DNA of 64,000 bases from Sorangium cellulosum (GCF_002950945.1 NZ_CP012673.1:12515501-12579500), one strand, 5' to 3'; numbered from the stretch's first letter, positions 9,352 to 17,486 are shown. Notes: a model not told the origin generated them from the sequence alone. Translations and numbers: made by a program.

Positions 9352-10728
9352 TCAGGCGATGATCGGGTCGACGAGCCCGCCTGCAAGGCTGCTGTCACCG
9401 AAGTTGTCGAGCGGGCCGCCCTGGCCGTTGGTGCACCCGACCGCCGTTCCGATCGTGTTGAGCAGCTTGTTGTTGGTGATCTTGACGTCGACGAACTGGC
9501 CGGTCTTCAGGTAGCCCGAGGCGCCGCCGGCGAGGATGTACGGCACCTTCTTGTAGGAGTGGAACTTGTCGGCGTTGTCATTGAGCCACACGGCCACGCC
9601 GTGGTCGAGGAGCGTCCCCGAACCGAGCTCATAGGACGAGAGCCTGTCGAGCAGGTGCTTGAAGAGCCGCGCGTGGATCCGGTCGATCTGATGGTGCAGC
9701 TCCTGAGCGCCCTCGATCGGCGGGCCCGAGGTGCCGTCGCTGTCGATGCGGTGGGAGATCTTGTGGAAGCTCTTCTGCCGCACGCCGCCAATCGTGTACT
9801 CGGTCCCGTCGTTGCCGTCGCCCACCTGGAGGGTCGCCACGCGCGTCACGCCGCACGCCATCGCGAGCGCGATGATGTCCATCTGCATGCGGGTGACGGT
9901 CTCCACGTTGTCGGACCTGCCGACGTCCGGCGAGATCGCCTCCATCTCCGCGACCCGCTCCTCCGGCAGCTTGCACGCGAGCGCGACCTCGAGGTCGCGG
10001 ATGCTGTCGAAGTGGAGCTTCAGCCGCTCGCGATCGCTCTTGCTGAGATCCTTGCGGCTCATGAGCGCCTGCATCTGCCCGCGCACCAGGTCGTTCACGC
10101 TGGTGCGGCGCTCGGTCAGCGACTGCTTGACCTCGGCGTCCACGTCGGCGAGCCCGAAGAGCTTCTGGTACGCGTTGAACGGGTTGCGCTCGGCGGCGCG
10201 GAGCTGCTTCGGCCCGCGGTACGAGAGCACCTCGTTGATGTAGCCGGCCATCCTGCCCGCGTAGAGCGTCAGCGGCTCGACGCCCGCCGGGTTGAGCTCG
10301 GTCGCGATGCGGTTGTCGATCGACTCGCCCATCGCGAGCGACTCATTGCCCTTCGGAGTGTCCGACACACGCGCGGCCGTGAGGCACTGGTTGCCGCCGC
10401 CGGCGTGGCCGCACCCGTTGCCCGGGAACGCGAAATCGACGCCGCGCAGCATGATCAGCTTGCTCGCGTAGTCCTTGAGCTCGCTGACCGCCCGGTCGCT
10501 GTCCCGCTCCATCGACTCGGCGGACAGCGGGCCCGTCTCGCTGGGCCAGAACATCTCGGGCTCACCGCCGGCCGCCTGCGCCACGCCGTTCGCCTGGCGC
10601 ATGAAGATCGCGAAGGGCGGAACGTCGCCCGTGCCGGCCGCCGCGCGCCGGGGCGCGAAGGTCTCCAGGAACGGGAGCGCGACCGTGACGCCAAACAGGC
10701 CTCGAAGCACACGTCGTCGGGTGATCAT
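9352..10728 (-). CDS. DUF1552 family Tat-exported protein (second copy)
   Basis: A 458-residue paralogue of the protein at 26-1426. The leader MITRRRVLRGLFGVTVALPF has a twin-arginine core and a hydrophobic region, so Tat export is likely. The C-terminal block YILAGGASGYLKTGQF matches the same block in the first copy. The ATG at 10728 overlaps the stop of the upstream DUF1592 gene (ATGA), so translation is coupled. Function is unknown. The upstream operon leader begins at a LacI-type promoter/operator near 12674-12702, hinting at sugar control. Confidence 0.87.
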   Translation of the reverse strand: MITRRRVLRGLFGVTVALPFLETFAPRRAAAGTGDVPPFAIFMRQANGVAQAAGGEPEMFWPSETGPLSAESMERDSDRAVSELKDYASKLIMLRGVDFAFPGNGCGHAGGGNQCLTAARVSDTPKGNESLAMGESIDNRIATELNPAGVEPLTLYAGRMAGYINEVLSYRGPKQLRAAERNPFNAYQKLFGLADVDAEVKQSLTERRTSVNDLVRGQMQALMSRKDLSKSDRERLKLHFDSIRDLEVALACKLPEERVAEMEAISPDVGRSDNVETVTRMQMDIIALAMACGVTRVATLQVGDGNDGTEYTIGGVRQKSFHKISHRIDSDGTSGPPIEGAQELHHQIDRIHARLFKHLLDRLSSYELGSGTLLDHGVAVWLNDNADKFHSYKKVPYILAGGASGYLKTGQFVDVKITNNKLLNTIGTAVGCTNGQGGPLDNFGDSSLAGGLVDPIIA

Positions 10729-12413
10729 TGCGCCTCCGCGGGAACACGAGCGAGGAAGGAAGTGGATGAGACGATCTGGAGGATGAGCTCCTTGGTCGAG
10801 GCGCCGCCGCGCGACGCCCCGCCGAGCTCTGTGATGAGCTCCCGGTCCTGCACGCCCACCTCGCGGCCCTGGGCGAACTCGACCCAGCGCCTCGCGTAAC
10901 ACGCGTGCGCCTCGCTGCTCTCGGCGAGGGCCTGGCTGAACTCGATCGCGTCCGCGTAGCTCCGCAGCTGGCCGTCGAGCGGAAAGGCGTCCGCGGAGTT
11001 GACGGGCACGCCGTTGTCGGTCGTGCGGTACTTGCCGATCGCGTCGTAGCGCTCGAAGGCGAACCCGGCAGGGTTGATGCGTGTCCCGTGGCACGACGCG
11101 CCGCACGTCCCCTTGCCCGTGTGCGCCTCCACGCGCTCGCGGTTGGTCGCGTGCTCGCCCGGCGGCAGCCCGGTCGCGTTGTCCGGCGGCGGCGGCAGCG
11201 CGGCGCAGAGGATCCTGAGGTTCACGAAGACGCCGCGGTGGATCGAGTCCGGCTGCCGCGCCGTCGCCTTCGACGCGAGGAAGCCGAGGCGCGTGAGCAG
11301 CCCCGAGCGCTCCGCCTCGTCGAGCTTCACCTGCTCGAGCTCGCTCGAGAAATCACCCTCGACGCCGTAGACCGCCGCGAGGCGATCGTTCACGAACGCG
11401 GTGCGGGCCGTGAGCAGGTCGGTGAGCCCGCCCTCCTCCTCGAAGACGATGTGCTCCACGAACCGCTCCGCCTCGCGCTGCATGTCGTCGCCCATCTCGG
11501 GGACGAACTCGGGGTAGAGCGCCGGATCCTTGTTGAGGTCGTGGTAGTGCTCGTAATCATAGAGCTGCCGGTGGAACGCGCCGACGACCTCGCGGGCGCG
11601 CGGGTCCTCGAGCATGCCCTCGGCGTAGGCGCGGACGCCCTCGTGGGTCGAGAGCTCGCCCGCCTTCGCCGCCGCGAGGAGCTCGTCGGAGGGCATCGTG
11701 TTCCAGAAGAGGTACGCGAGCTTGGTCGCGATCTCGTGGCCGCTCAGCGGGATGAGCCCGCCCTTCGCCGGCCCGGCGCCGAGCTCGACCCGGTAGACGA
11801 AATGGGGCGATTGCAGGAGCGCCTCGATCGCCGCGCGCACGCCGGCGGCGAACGGATCCTCCCCCTCGAAGAGCTCCTTGCCGCGGTCGAACAGCGCGAG
11901 GTACGTGTCCCGCTCGTCGGCCGTGAGCGGGCGCCGGAACGCCCGCTCGCCGAACCGCTCGATGAACGCCTGCGCCCGCGCCTCCGGCTCGGCCGGCAGG
12001 TCCGCGGGCACGATCCGATCGAGCTTGCCCGGGTCGTCCGCCACCATCGCCGCGAGCTCCTCGGCGGCGCGCTGGTAATCACTCCAGAGACCCGGGGTCA
12101 CGAGGAGCGCGGCTTCGTTGTTATCGAACACGCCGCCGAGCGGATCGGTCGTGAACGACGCCGAGAGACCGGGCCTGTCGTCGAGGCGCAGGAGATCGCG
12201 CACCGTGTTCTCCCACTGCGCGTGGCTGAGCCGCGGGAACATGCTGCGCTCGGCGACCTGCGACGACGCCGCGCCGCCCGGCACGGGTCCGTCGTCCGGA
12301 TCGCCCAGGGAGCCCGTGCACCCCGAAAGCAGGAGCGCCACGGCGCAGAACCCCGCTCCGAGCGCCCGCCTCCAGCGCGGCAAACCGGTCATCGAAAAAG
12401 ACGGTGGGGTCAT
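10725..12413 (-). CDS. DUF1592-family lipoprotein, variant CX3CH haem site
   Basis: Predicted lipoprotein of 562 aa with lipobox LLLSGC (Cys32). It has the same order as its paralogue: DUF1587 (FPRLSHAQWENTVRDLLR), DUF1595 (FRRPLTADERDTYLALF), DUF1592, DUF1588 and DUF1585. The haem-attachment segment of DUF1588 reads C-GAS-CH (codons at 11088-11105), one residue longer than the standard CXXCH of the paralogue (CKTCH). The following GTRINPAGFAFERYD is conserved, so the protein is otherwise intact. The start at 12413 has AGGAG 6-7 nt upstream. It is the first gene of the operon with the second DUF1552. The leader from the candidate promoter at 12674-12702 would be about 255 nt. Confidence 0.87.
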   Translation of the reverse strand: MTPPSFSMTGLPRWRRALGAGFCAVALLLSGCTGSLGDPDDGPVPGGAASSQVAERSMFPRLSHAQWENTVRDLLRLDDRPGLSASFTTDPLGGVFDNNEAALLVTPGLWSDYQRAAEELAAMVADDPGKLDRIVPADLPAEPEARAQAFIERFGERAFRRPLTADERDTYLALFDRGKELFEGEDPFAAGVRAAIEALLQSPHFVYRVELGAGPAKGGLIPLSGHEIATKLAYLFWNTMPSDELLAAAKAGELSTHEGVRAYAEGMLEDPRAREVVGAFHRQLYDYEHYHDLNKDPALYPEFVPEMGDDMQREAERFVEHIVFEEEGGLTDLLTARTAFVNDRLAAVYGVEGDFSSELEQVKLDEAERSGLLTRLGFLASKATARQPDSIHRGVFVNLRILCAALPPPPDNATGLPPGEHATNRERVEAHTGKGTCGASCHGTRINPAGFAFERYDAIGKYRTTDNGVPVNSADAFPLDGQLRSYADAIEFSQALAESSEAHACYARRWVEFAQGREVGVQDRELITELGGASRGGASTKELILQIVSSTSFLARVPAEAQ

Positions 12414-12673
12414 CGTTGTCTCCTGACCAAGCTCTGGTGGTTAAGCAGCCCCCTCAGCGCAATTTATCGATGCAACTACCATCCGTCAGAGAACTCGTGC
12501 CCGCTCCATCATCGAGCGCGGCTTCGGTTTGACCTGCACCGCTGGGTCCGGGATCGCTCGACGCTGAACAATTCGAGCACCAGGGCAACTCGTCAGCTCG
12601 CGCCCGAGCGACACCGCGAGAGCTCGCGCGGTGTCGGGGGGCAGGGCGAAGCAAAAGGATACCGTAAGCGCTG

Positions 12674-12702
12674 ATTGTGAGCGTTCACATCGGCAGTGTC
12701 AA
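12674..12702 (-). promoter_or_regulatory. Leftward promoter with embedded LacI-type operator
   Basis: On the minus strand, TTGACA (12702-12697), a 17-bp spacer and CACAAT (12679-12674) form a strong -35/-10 pair. The palindrome TGTGAACGCTCACA (12689-12676), with the central CG typical of LacI-family operators, covers the end of the spacer and the -10 box. A bound repressor would block RNA polymerase. It points to the DUF1592/DUF1552 operon. Confidence 0.7.
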
Positions 12703-12716
12703 TCTCGATCGATCAG

Positions 12717-12764
12717 CCCGGGGGAGGGCAAGGCTGGCGGGGCTCCTCCGGAGCGCCGCGTCAG
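12717..12764. promoter_or_regulatory. Conserved upstream block, copy 1
   Basis: This 48-bp block matches 15731-15778 at 41 of 48 positions. It lies on the upstream side of the leftward promoter, 15 bp from its -35 box; in the esterase copy the distance is 33 bp. It contains the near-palindrome CTCCTCCGGAGC. Possibly a second regulator site or the trace of a promoter duplication. Confidence 0.5.
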
Positions 12765-12908
12765 CTGCGGGAGCCAGGAGGCTCGAATTTAACGACACCA
12801 CCGTACCCATGATGCTCTCTCCCTCGTACGGCAGCTCACGCGAGCACCGCAGCCGGCCGCCGCTGCACACCGATGATGATCGAGGAGGGTCGGGCGCCGA
12901 CTTTTTGA

Positions 12909-12937
12909 TTGACACCGGCCATGTGAACGCTCACAAT
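12909..12937 (+). promoter_or_regulatory. GH62 promoter with embedded LacI-type operator
   Basis: TTGACA (12909-12914), a 17-bp spacer and CACAAT (12932-12937) precede the GH62 start by about 140 bp. The operator palindrome TGTGAACGCTCACA spans 12922-12935 and covers the -10 box. Confidence 0.72.
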
Positions 12938-13077
12938 GAAGGCTCCTGGTATTCTTCCGCCTTGCCCTGGACAGGCACGTCGTGTGCCCCGGGCCCTTCA
13001 TCCTCGTGCGCGTGAACCCTGATATCGAGCTCTCAAGGAGCTCGTTGGCCCGACTGGGCATCTCTCGGGAGGCTAAC

Positions 13078-14343
13078 ATGATCACTCACCTCGATTCGCC
13101 CCGTCGACCCATGACTCCATGCCGTCCGATCCTTCGTGTCTCTGCCCTCGGTTGTGTGCTCGCGGCGCTCGCCGGCTGCGGCAGCGACCCGGCGGACGGG
13201 CAGCAGCCCGCTGCCGGGACGGGCGGCACGGAGAATCCGACGGGCGCCAGCGGTACGACGGGCACAGGGGGAGCGGGCACGGGCGGCTCGATCATCCCCG
13301 GCGGGAGCGGGGGAGGCGGTACGGGCCCGGGCGGCGACACAACGACGGGGAGCGGCGGCGCTCCGGCGGCCGGCAGTGGCGGCGGAGGCGGCTCGCCGGT
13401 GACCTGCGACCTGCCCACCACGTTCAGGTGGAAGTCGGGACCTCCGGTGATCAGCCCCAAGCCGCCTGCTGGCCGTACCTTCGCCTCCGTCAAGGACCCG
13501 ACGATCGTGTTCCACGACGGCAAGCACCACGTATTTGCCACCGTGTTCGACACCACGTCGGGCAACGGCTCGTGGCAGTCGGTGTACCTGAACTTCACGG
13601 ACTTCTCTCAGGCGAACGCCGCTGAGCAGCACTACATGTCGAGCTGGGCCACCGGCAGCACGGTCGCGCCTCAGGCCTTCTATTTCCGGCCGCACAACAA
13701 GTGGTACCTCATCTACCAGTGGAACGGCAGGTACTCGACCAACGACGACATCAACAACATGAACGGTTGGAGTCGGCCCCAGCCGCTGCTCCGAGGCGAG
13801 CCCGGCGCCATGGGCAGCACCCTCGGCGCGCTGGATTTCTGGGTCATCTGCGACGACGACAATTGCCATCTCTTCTTCTCGCGGGACGACGGGAAGCTCT
13901 ACCGCTCGAAGGTCAGCATCGACGACTTCCCGAACTTCGATGGTTACGAGGTCGTCATGGAGGCTCCCAGCGCGGGGCTCTTGTTCGAGGCCAGCAACGT
14001 CTACAAGGTGGATGGCTCGAACAAGTACCTGCTCCTCGTGGAGGCGTTCGACAACAGCCCTCGCTTCTTCAGGTCGTGGACCTCCGAGAGCCTCGACGGC
14101 CCCTGGGCCCCCTTGGCGGATACCAAGGCGAACCCGTTCGCCGGCCCCGCAAACGTGACCTTCGACGGCGCGGACTGGACCGACGACATCAGCCACGGCG
14201 AGCTGATCCGCTCCGGGAACGACGAGCGGATGACCATCAACGCCTGCAACATGCAGTTCCTCTACCAGGGGAGAGATCCGAGCGTCGGGGGGGACTACGG
14301 CCGCTTGCCCTACAAACTCGGGCTGCTGACGCTCGAGGAGTAG
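13078..14343 (+). CDS. GH62 alpha-L-arabinofuranosidase lipoprotein
   Basis: Removes arabinose side chains from arabinoxylan. The 421-residue product has a signal with lipobox LAALAGC (Cys34), a Gly/Thr/Ala-rich linker (about 40-108) and a GH62 catalytic domain from about 109 (CDLPTTFRWKSG) to the end. The family acidic residues are visible: Asp in VKDPTIVF (about 140), Asp in GALDFWVICDD (about 253) and Glu in LLFEASNVYK (about 304). Further hallmarks are WYLIYQWNG and DISHGELIR. The start ATG 13078 has GAGG 5 nt upstream and begins the signal peptide. Lipid anchoring suggests a cell-surface enzyme. It converges on a CE1-type esterase with the same promoter design, so both likely answer to the same sugar signal. 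Confidence 0.93.
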   Translation: MITHLDSPRRPMTPCRPILRVSALGCVLAALAGCGSDPADGQQPAAGTGGTENPTGASGTTGTGGAGTGGSIIPGGSGGGGTGPGGDTTTGSGGAPAAGSGGGGGSPVTCDLPTTFRWKSGPPVISPKPPAGRTFASVKDPTIVFHDGKHHVFATVFDTTSGNGSWQSVYLNFTDFSQANAAEQHYMSSWATGSTVAPQAFYFRPHNKWYLIYQWNGRYSTNDDINNMNGWSRPQPLLRGEPGAMGSTLGALDFWVICDDDNCHLFFSRDDGKLYRSKVSIDDFPNFDGYEVVMEAPSAGLLFEASNVYKVDGSNKYLLLVEAFDNSPRFFRSWTSESLDGPWAPLADTKANPFAGPANVTFDGADWTDDISHGELIRSGNDERMTINACNMQFLYQGRDPSVGGDYGRLPYKLGLLTLEE

Positions 14344-14422
14344 CTCCGCTCCCCTCGTCGAGCCCTCTCGCCGGTCGTCCGAGCGACGATGTGCGGCTTT
14401 CTCCCTGAATAGTCGATGAAGA

Positions 14423-14469
14423 GCTCCGCGCCGTAGCGATGTGCCTGATACATCGCTACGGCGCGGAGC
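14423..14469. terminator. Perfect 20-bp hairpin between convergent genes
   Basis: The arms 14423-14442 and 14450-14469 are perfectly complementary over 20 bp with a 7-nt loop (GCCTGAT). It lies 80 bp after the GH62 stop and 5 bp from the esterase stop. No U tract follows, but position and stability argue for a bidirectional terminator or mRNA 3'-end stabiliser. Confidence 0.75.
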
Positions 14470-14473
14470 TTCG

Positions 14474-15484
14474 TCACGGCATGTCCGTGAAGAAGTCGTA
14501 CATCGCCTGGACGGCAAAACACGGCACGCCGTGGCTCGTGTTGCTGTACGCGGGGTCGTCGTGTGAGCACCAGATCGTCGGCTCCGAACAGCCGCTGTAG
14601 GAGATGCAGCCGGGGTTCACCGTCCTGCCGCTGCTCTGGCAGCCCATGACCTCGGAATACGGCGTCGAGCTCGTCTGACACATGTTGGCGGTGCTGAACC
14701 TGGCGACCGTGCTCGCGCCGTCCCCCCCGCGAACGGTGTCGTTCTTGCCCTGGATGTACATCACGGGCACGGGCACCTGCAGCGCGCCGTAATCGGAGGC
14801 CGCGACGGGCGCGACCGCCCTGAAGTTCATGTGCTCGGCGTCGGGCTCGTGCGTCAAGATCTGCACGATCATCTGGGCGCCGGAGCTGTGGCCGGTGGCG
14901 AACACGCGGTCCATGTCAATGCAGTAGTTGTCCATGAGGTCGTCGTAAATCCGAAGGACGTTGGCGATGTCGTCGCTGTAGCTCCAGCATCCACCCGGGT
15001 CCGACGACCTTCCCACGGCGCGCACGTACTCCGCCTCGAAGGCCGACCCCCGGGTGAGGTTGATGAGCTGGTCGATCGGGTTGCCGCAGGCGTGGAAGCC
15101 CATCAAGAGGGGGAACGGGGTATCGCCGTCGTAGCCGTCCGGGAACGTGTAGATGTGATCATCGTCGACCGTCACCGTTCCGCTTTCGGGCCGCCCCGAC
15201 TTGCCACAGCCTGGGCTCGGGTTGCTCGCAGGTGATTCAGCGCCGCCCGTCCCCATGCCGCCGCCCCCGATCGATTCACCGGTCGTGCCGCCCCCGCCGC
15301 TCGCAGCAGCGTCGGCCCCGCCCGTGGAGGGCGCGCCGCCGCCCGTGGAGGACGCGCCGCCGCCCGTGACCTGACCGGTTTCGTCATCTCCCGTGGAGGA
15401 CGAGCCTGTCTCGGACTCGGACGAGCAAGCGAGAACCATCAAGGCGACAGCGGGCAACGAGGAACGAACACCTAGTTTATGCAT
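14474..15484 (-). CDS. CE1-type feruloyl/acetylxylan esterase-like lipoprotein
   Basis: Predicted secreted esterase of 336 aa in the polyhydroxybutyrate-depolymerase/feruloyl-esterase group of alpha/beta-hydrolases. The signal ends at Cys20 (ALMVLAC) and is followed by a Gly/Ser/Thr-rich linker (about 22-88). The catalytic domain shows FPLLMGFHACGN (oxyanion region), the nucleophile motif GHSSG (Ser about 199), a candidate acid in QGKNDTVRGG (about 248) and a candidate His in NTSHGVPCF (about 317). The ATG 15484 starts the signal and is preceded by AGGA. The promoter at 15670-15698 carries the same operator as the GH62 gene. It probably cleaves ester side groups of arabinoxylan alongside the GH62 enzyme; the acyl group is not determinable here. 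Confidence 0.82.
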   Translation of the reverse strand: MHKLGVRSSLPAVALMVLACSSESETGSSSTGDDETGQVTGGGASSTGGGAPSTGGADAAASGGGGTTGESIGGGGMGTGGAESPASNPSPGCGKSGRPESGTVTVDDDHIYTFPDGYDGDTPFPLLMGFHACGNPIDQLINLTRGSAFEAEYVRAVGRSSDPGGCWSYSDDIANVLRIYDDLMDNYCIDMDRVFATGHSSGAQMIVQILTHEPDAEHMNFRAVAPVAASDYGALQVPVPVMYIQGKNDTVRGGDGASTVARFSTANMCQTSSTPYSEVMGCQSSGRTVNPGCISYSGCSEPTIWCSHDDPAYSNTSHGVPCFAVQAMYDFFTDMP

Positions 15485-15669
15485 AGTCTGGATCCTGGTC
15501 TGTCGTGCGCTCTCGCGGATCACCGTTCGCGAACGCCAATCACCATCGATCGGCAATCGCTTCCTCGACGACAAGCGAATGGAATCGGTGCCAACATCGA
15601 TCAGATGACGAAGGCCTCGATGCGCATGCCGCCCGCCCCGAGCAAAGCAAAAGAATGCTACTCAGGCAA

Positions 15670-15698
15670 AATGTGAACGATCACATGACCCGCGTCAA
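15670..15698 (-). promoter_or_regulatory. Esterase promoter with embedded LacI-type operator
   Basis: On the minus strand, TTGACG (15698-15693), a 17-bp spacer and CACATT (15675-15670) lie about 186 bp upstream of the esterase ATG. The palindrome TGTGATCGTTCACA (15685-15672) matches the two GH62-region operators in both half-sites and in the central CG. Confidence 0.72.
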
Positions 15699-15730
15699 TT
15701 CCCATCGACCGACCCGCAGGGTTGCTCGAA

Positions 15731-15778
15731 CCCGAGGGAGGACAGGGCTGCCGGGACTCCTTCGGAGCACCGCGTCAG
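15731..15778. promoter_or_regulatory. Conserved upstream block, copy 2
   Basis: Matches 12717-12764 at 41 of 48 positions, in the same orientation relative to its promoter, with the -35 box 33 bp away. It contains CTCCTTCGGAG. Function unknown. Confidence 0.5.
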
Positions 15779-16156
15779 CCAGGGTCGCGCGCCGGACCGC
15801 GGTCGTCGCCGGCCCGACCGGGCCGCATAGAAGGACGTCCTGGGTAGCGACTGGCACAATTGTAGTGCTAGCGTGATCTCATTCGGCTGAGCTCGCGCCG
15901 CCATGACGACACAAAGCGCCTGATCAATAAATATTCATCGAGGCGGTAAAATCGATGTCGATGGCCGCCGCTGTTGCGAGAAATCAGCTTGTCCGGAAGG
16001 GGTGTGCTGCGCCGGACACCGCAGGCGCGCCGCGCCGCCGGGCGCCTCCTGGAGCGCACGGTGGGCTGATCCGTGGTATGGCGATCCACATCCAGCGCGG
16101 GCGGCTGCTACGATGCGGCGCGCCGCGGGCTGGCGGCGCTCGTGTCGAGGTCATCC

Positions 16157-17395
16157 ATGGTCATTGCGCGATTCCTGGGTTGCGCGCTCGCGGCGGCGGC
16201 GCTGGCGAGCTGCAGCGACCCCGATCCCATCACCGAATACCGCTACGGTGCTTACGAGGGCGACGCCTATCCGAACCGGCGTCCGGAGATCGTGATTCCG
16301 GACGGTGGAATGGGCGTGGTGACCGATAGCTTCTCCGATACGATCTCCCTCATCGCGCTCGAGACCGGGGAGCGGTTCGGCGTCCACCCCGTGGGCCGCG
16401 ATCCCGTGACGATCGACGGGCCTCGCCGCGTGGCCGTGGACGCCGCGGGCGGCGCGCTCTACATCGCGCTGTCGTATCCTGCCGTCGCCGGCTCGAGCGG
16501 CCCCCATGTGGTGCAGGGCGGGAGCGCGGTGGCCGGCTATGTCCAGAAGCTCGCGCTCGACGACCTGCGCGTCCTCGGGCAGGTGCGCGTCGAGGCCAGC
16601 CCGGGCGACATCGCGATCTCGGAGGACGGCGGGCGCGTGGTCGTCTCTCACTTCGATTTGAAGCGCGTGATCGACAACCCGGAGGACCTCGAGACGGCGC
16701 GCTCCTCGCTCGCGGTCGTGGATCCCGGCGCGGTGTCGCCTCGCGGCTCGGCCGCGCCGACGCTCATCCCGGTCTGCAAGGCCGCGCACGGGGTCGCCCT
16801 CTCGCGGCCGGACGGCGCCCGGGCCTACGTCGCCTGTTATGGCGACGACGCCCTCGCGATCGTCGACCTGACGGACCCGGACGCCGAGGTGAAGCTCGTC
16901 CCCGTCGGACCGCCCCCGTCGCCCGACGCCCACACGTCGTCCTACGGGCCCTACGCCGCCGTCATGTCGCCCGATGGGAAGACCATCGCCGTGAGCAACA
17001 CGGACAGCAGGGATGTGCGCTTCTTCGATGTCGCGTCGGGGACGTTCGACGAGTCCAGGACGATCCTCACGATCGGCGCACCCTACGTCAGCGCGTGGGC
17101 CCCTGACGGGAGCGCCATCTACGTGCCGACTCAGGTGCCCGACACGATCGCGAGGATCGGCGTGACCCCGGACGACCGCCACGCCGTCTCCCGGAACATC
17201 AGGGACGAATGCCTCAGGCCGCACCTCGCGGAGCTCGACGAGGAGCACGGGCTCTTCGTCGTCTGCGAGGGCGACCAGACCGTGACGCCGGGCAAGGTGC
17301 TCCGGCTCGATCCCGAGACGCTGGAGACGCGCAGCGCGGCCGAGGTGGGCCTCTTTCCCAGCGCGTTCGCGCGCGTCGCGGCGGGCGCGCGATGA
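16157..17395 (+). CDS. YncE/YVTN-like beta-propeller lipoprotein
   Basis: Predicted surface lipoprotein of 412 aa. The signal MVIARFLGCALAAAALASC ends in a lipobox (Cys19). The rest consists of repeated propeller blades of the YVTN/YncE type (for example YGDDALAIVDLTDP, SPDGKTIAVSNTDSRDVRFFDVASG, APDGSAIYVPTQVPDTIARIGV). No catalytic or haem motif is seen. The start at ATG 16157 was chosen because it begins the signal peptide and has GAGG upstream. Function is unknown; such proteins often bind ligands or scaffold partners at the cell surface (family knowledge). It is monocistronic. Confidence 0.75.
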   Translation: MVIARFLGCALAAAALASCSDPDPITEYRYGAYEGDAYPNRRPEIVIPDGGMGVVTDSFSDTISLIALETGERFGVHPVGRDPVTIDGPRRVAVDAAGGALYIALSYPAVAGSSGPHVVQGGSAVAGYVQKLALDDLRVLGQVRVEASPGDIAISEDGGRVVVSHFDLKRVIDNPEDLETARSSLAVVDPGAVSPRGSAAPTLIPVCKAAHGVALSRPDGARAYVACYGDDALAIVDLTDPDAEVKLVPVGPPPSPDAHTSSYGPYAAVMSPDGKTIAVSNTDSRDVRFFDVASGTFDESRTILTIGAPYVSAWAPDGSAIYVPTQVPDTIARIGVTPDDRHAVSRNIRDECLRPHLAELDEEHGLFVVCEGDQTVTPGKVLRLDPETLETRSAAEVGLFPSAFARVAAGAR

Positions 17396-17486
17396 GGGGT
17401 ATCGAGCTCCATCCACCTCCACCCCTCCTCGAGTCCACGCTCCTTTCCTCGCCGCCCTCGCGGAGCAGGGGACGCGCCGGCAGCGC

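Larger units (their letters stand above)
12674..12937. repeat. 31-bp inverted repeat made of two divergent promoter modules
   Basis: The arms 12674-12704 (read on the minus strand) and 12907-12937 (plus strand) match at 28 of 31 positions. The three differences all lie in the spacer between -35 box and operator. They are 202 bp apart and outward-facing. Confidence 0.85.
12414..13077. other. Divergent regulatory region, no gene
   Basis: This region of about 660 bp separates the leftward DUF1592 operon and the rightward GH62 gene. It holds two divergent promoter/operator modules (12674-12702 and 12909-12937) and a conserved block at 12717-12764. The rest has no credible coding frame. The stretch around 12647-12665 (minus strand TATCCTTTTGCTTCGCCC) resembles the esterase leader near 15645-15660. 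Confidence 0.7.
15485..16156. other. Esterase promoter region and non-coding gap
   Basis: These about 670 bp hold the esterase leader (15485-15669), its promoter/operator (15670-15698) and the conserved block (15731-15778). From about 15800 to 16156 no gene or clear signal was seen except the ribosome site of the next gene. Confidence 0.55.

Noticed and set aside
12676..15685. TGTGA...TCACA palindromes read as CRP sites
   Set aside because: CRP sites have six central bases; these have four with a central CG dyad and sit between -35 and -10, which fits LacI-family repressors better.
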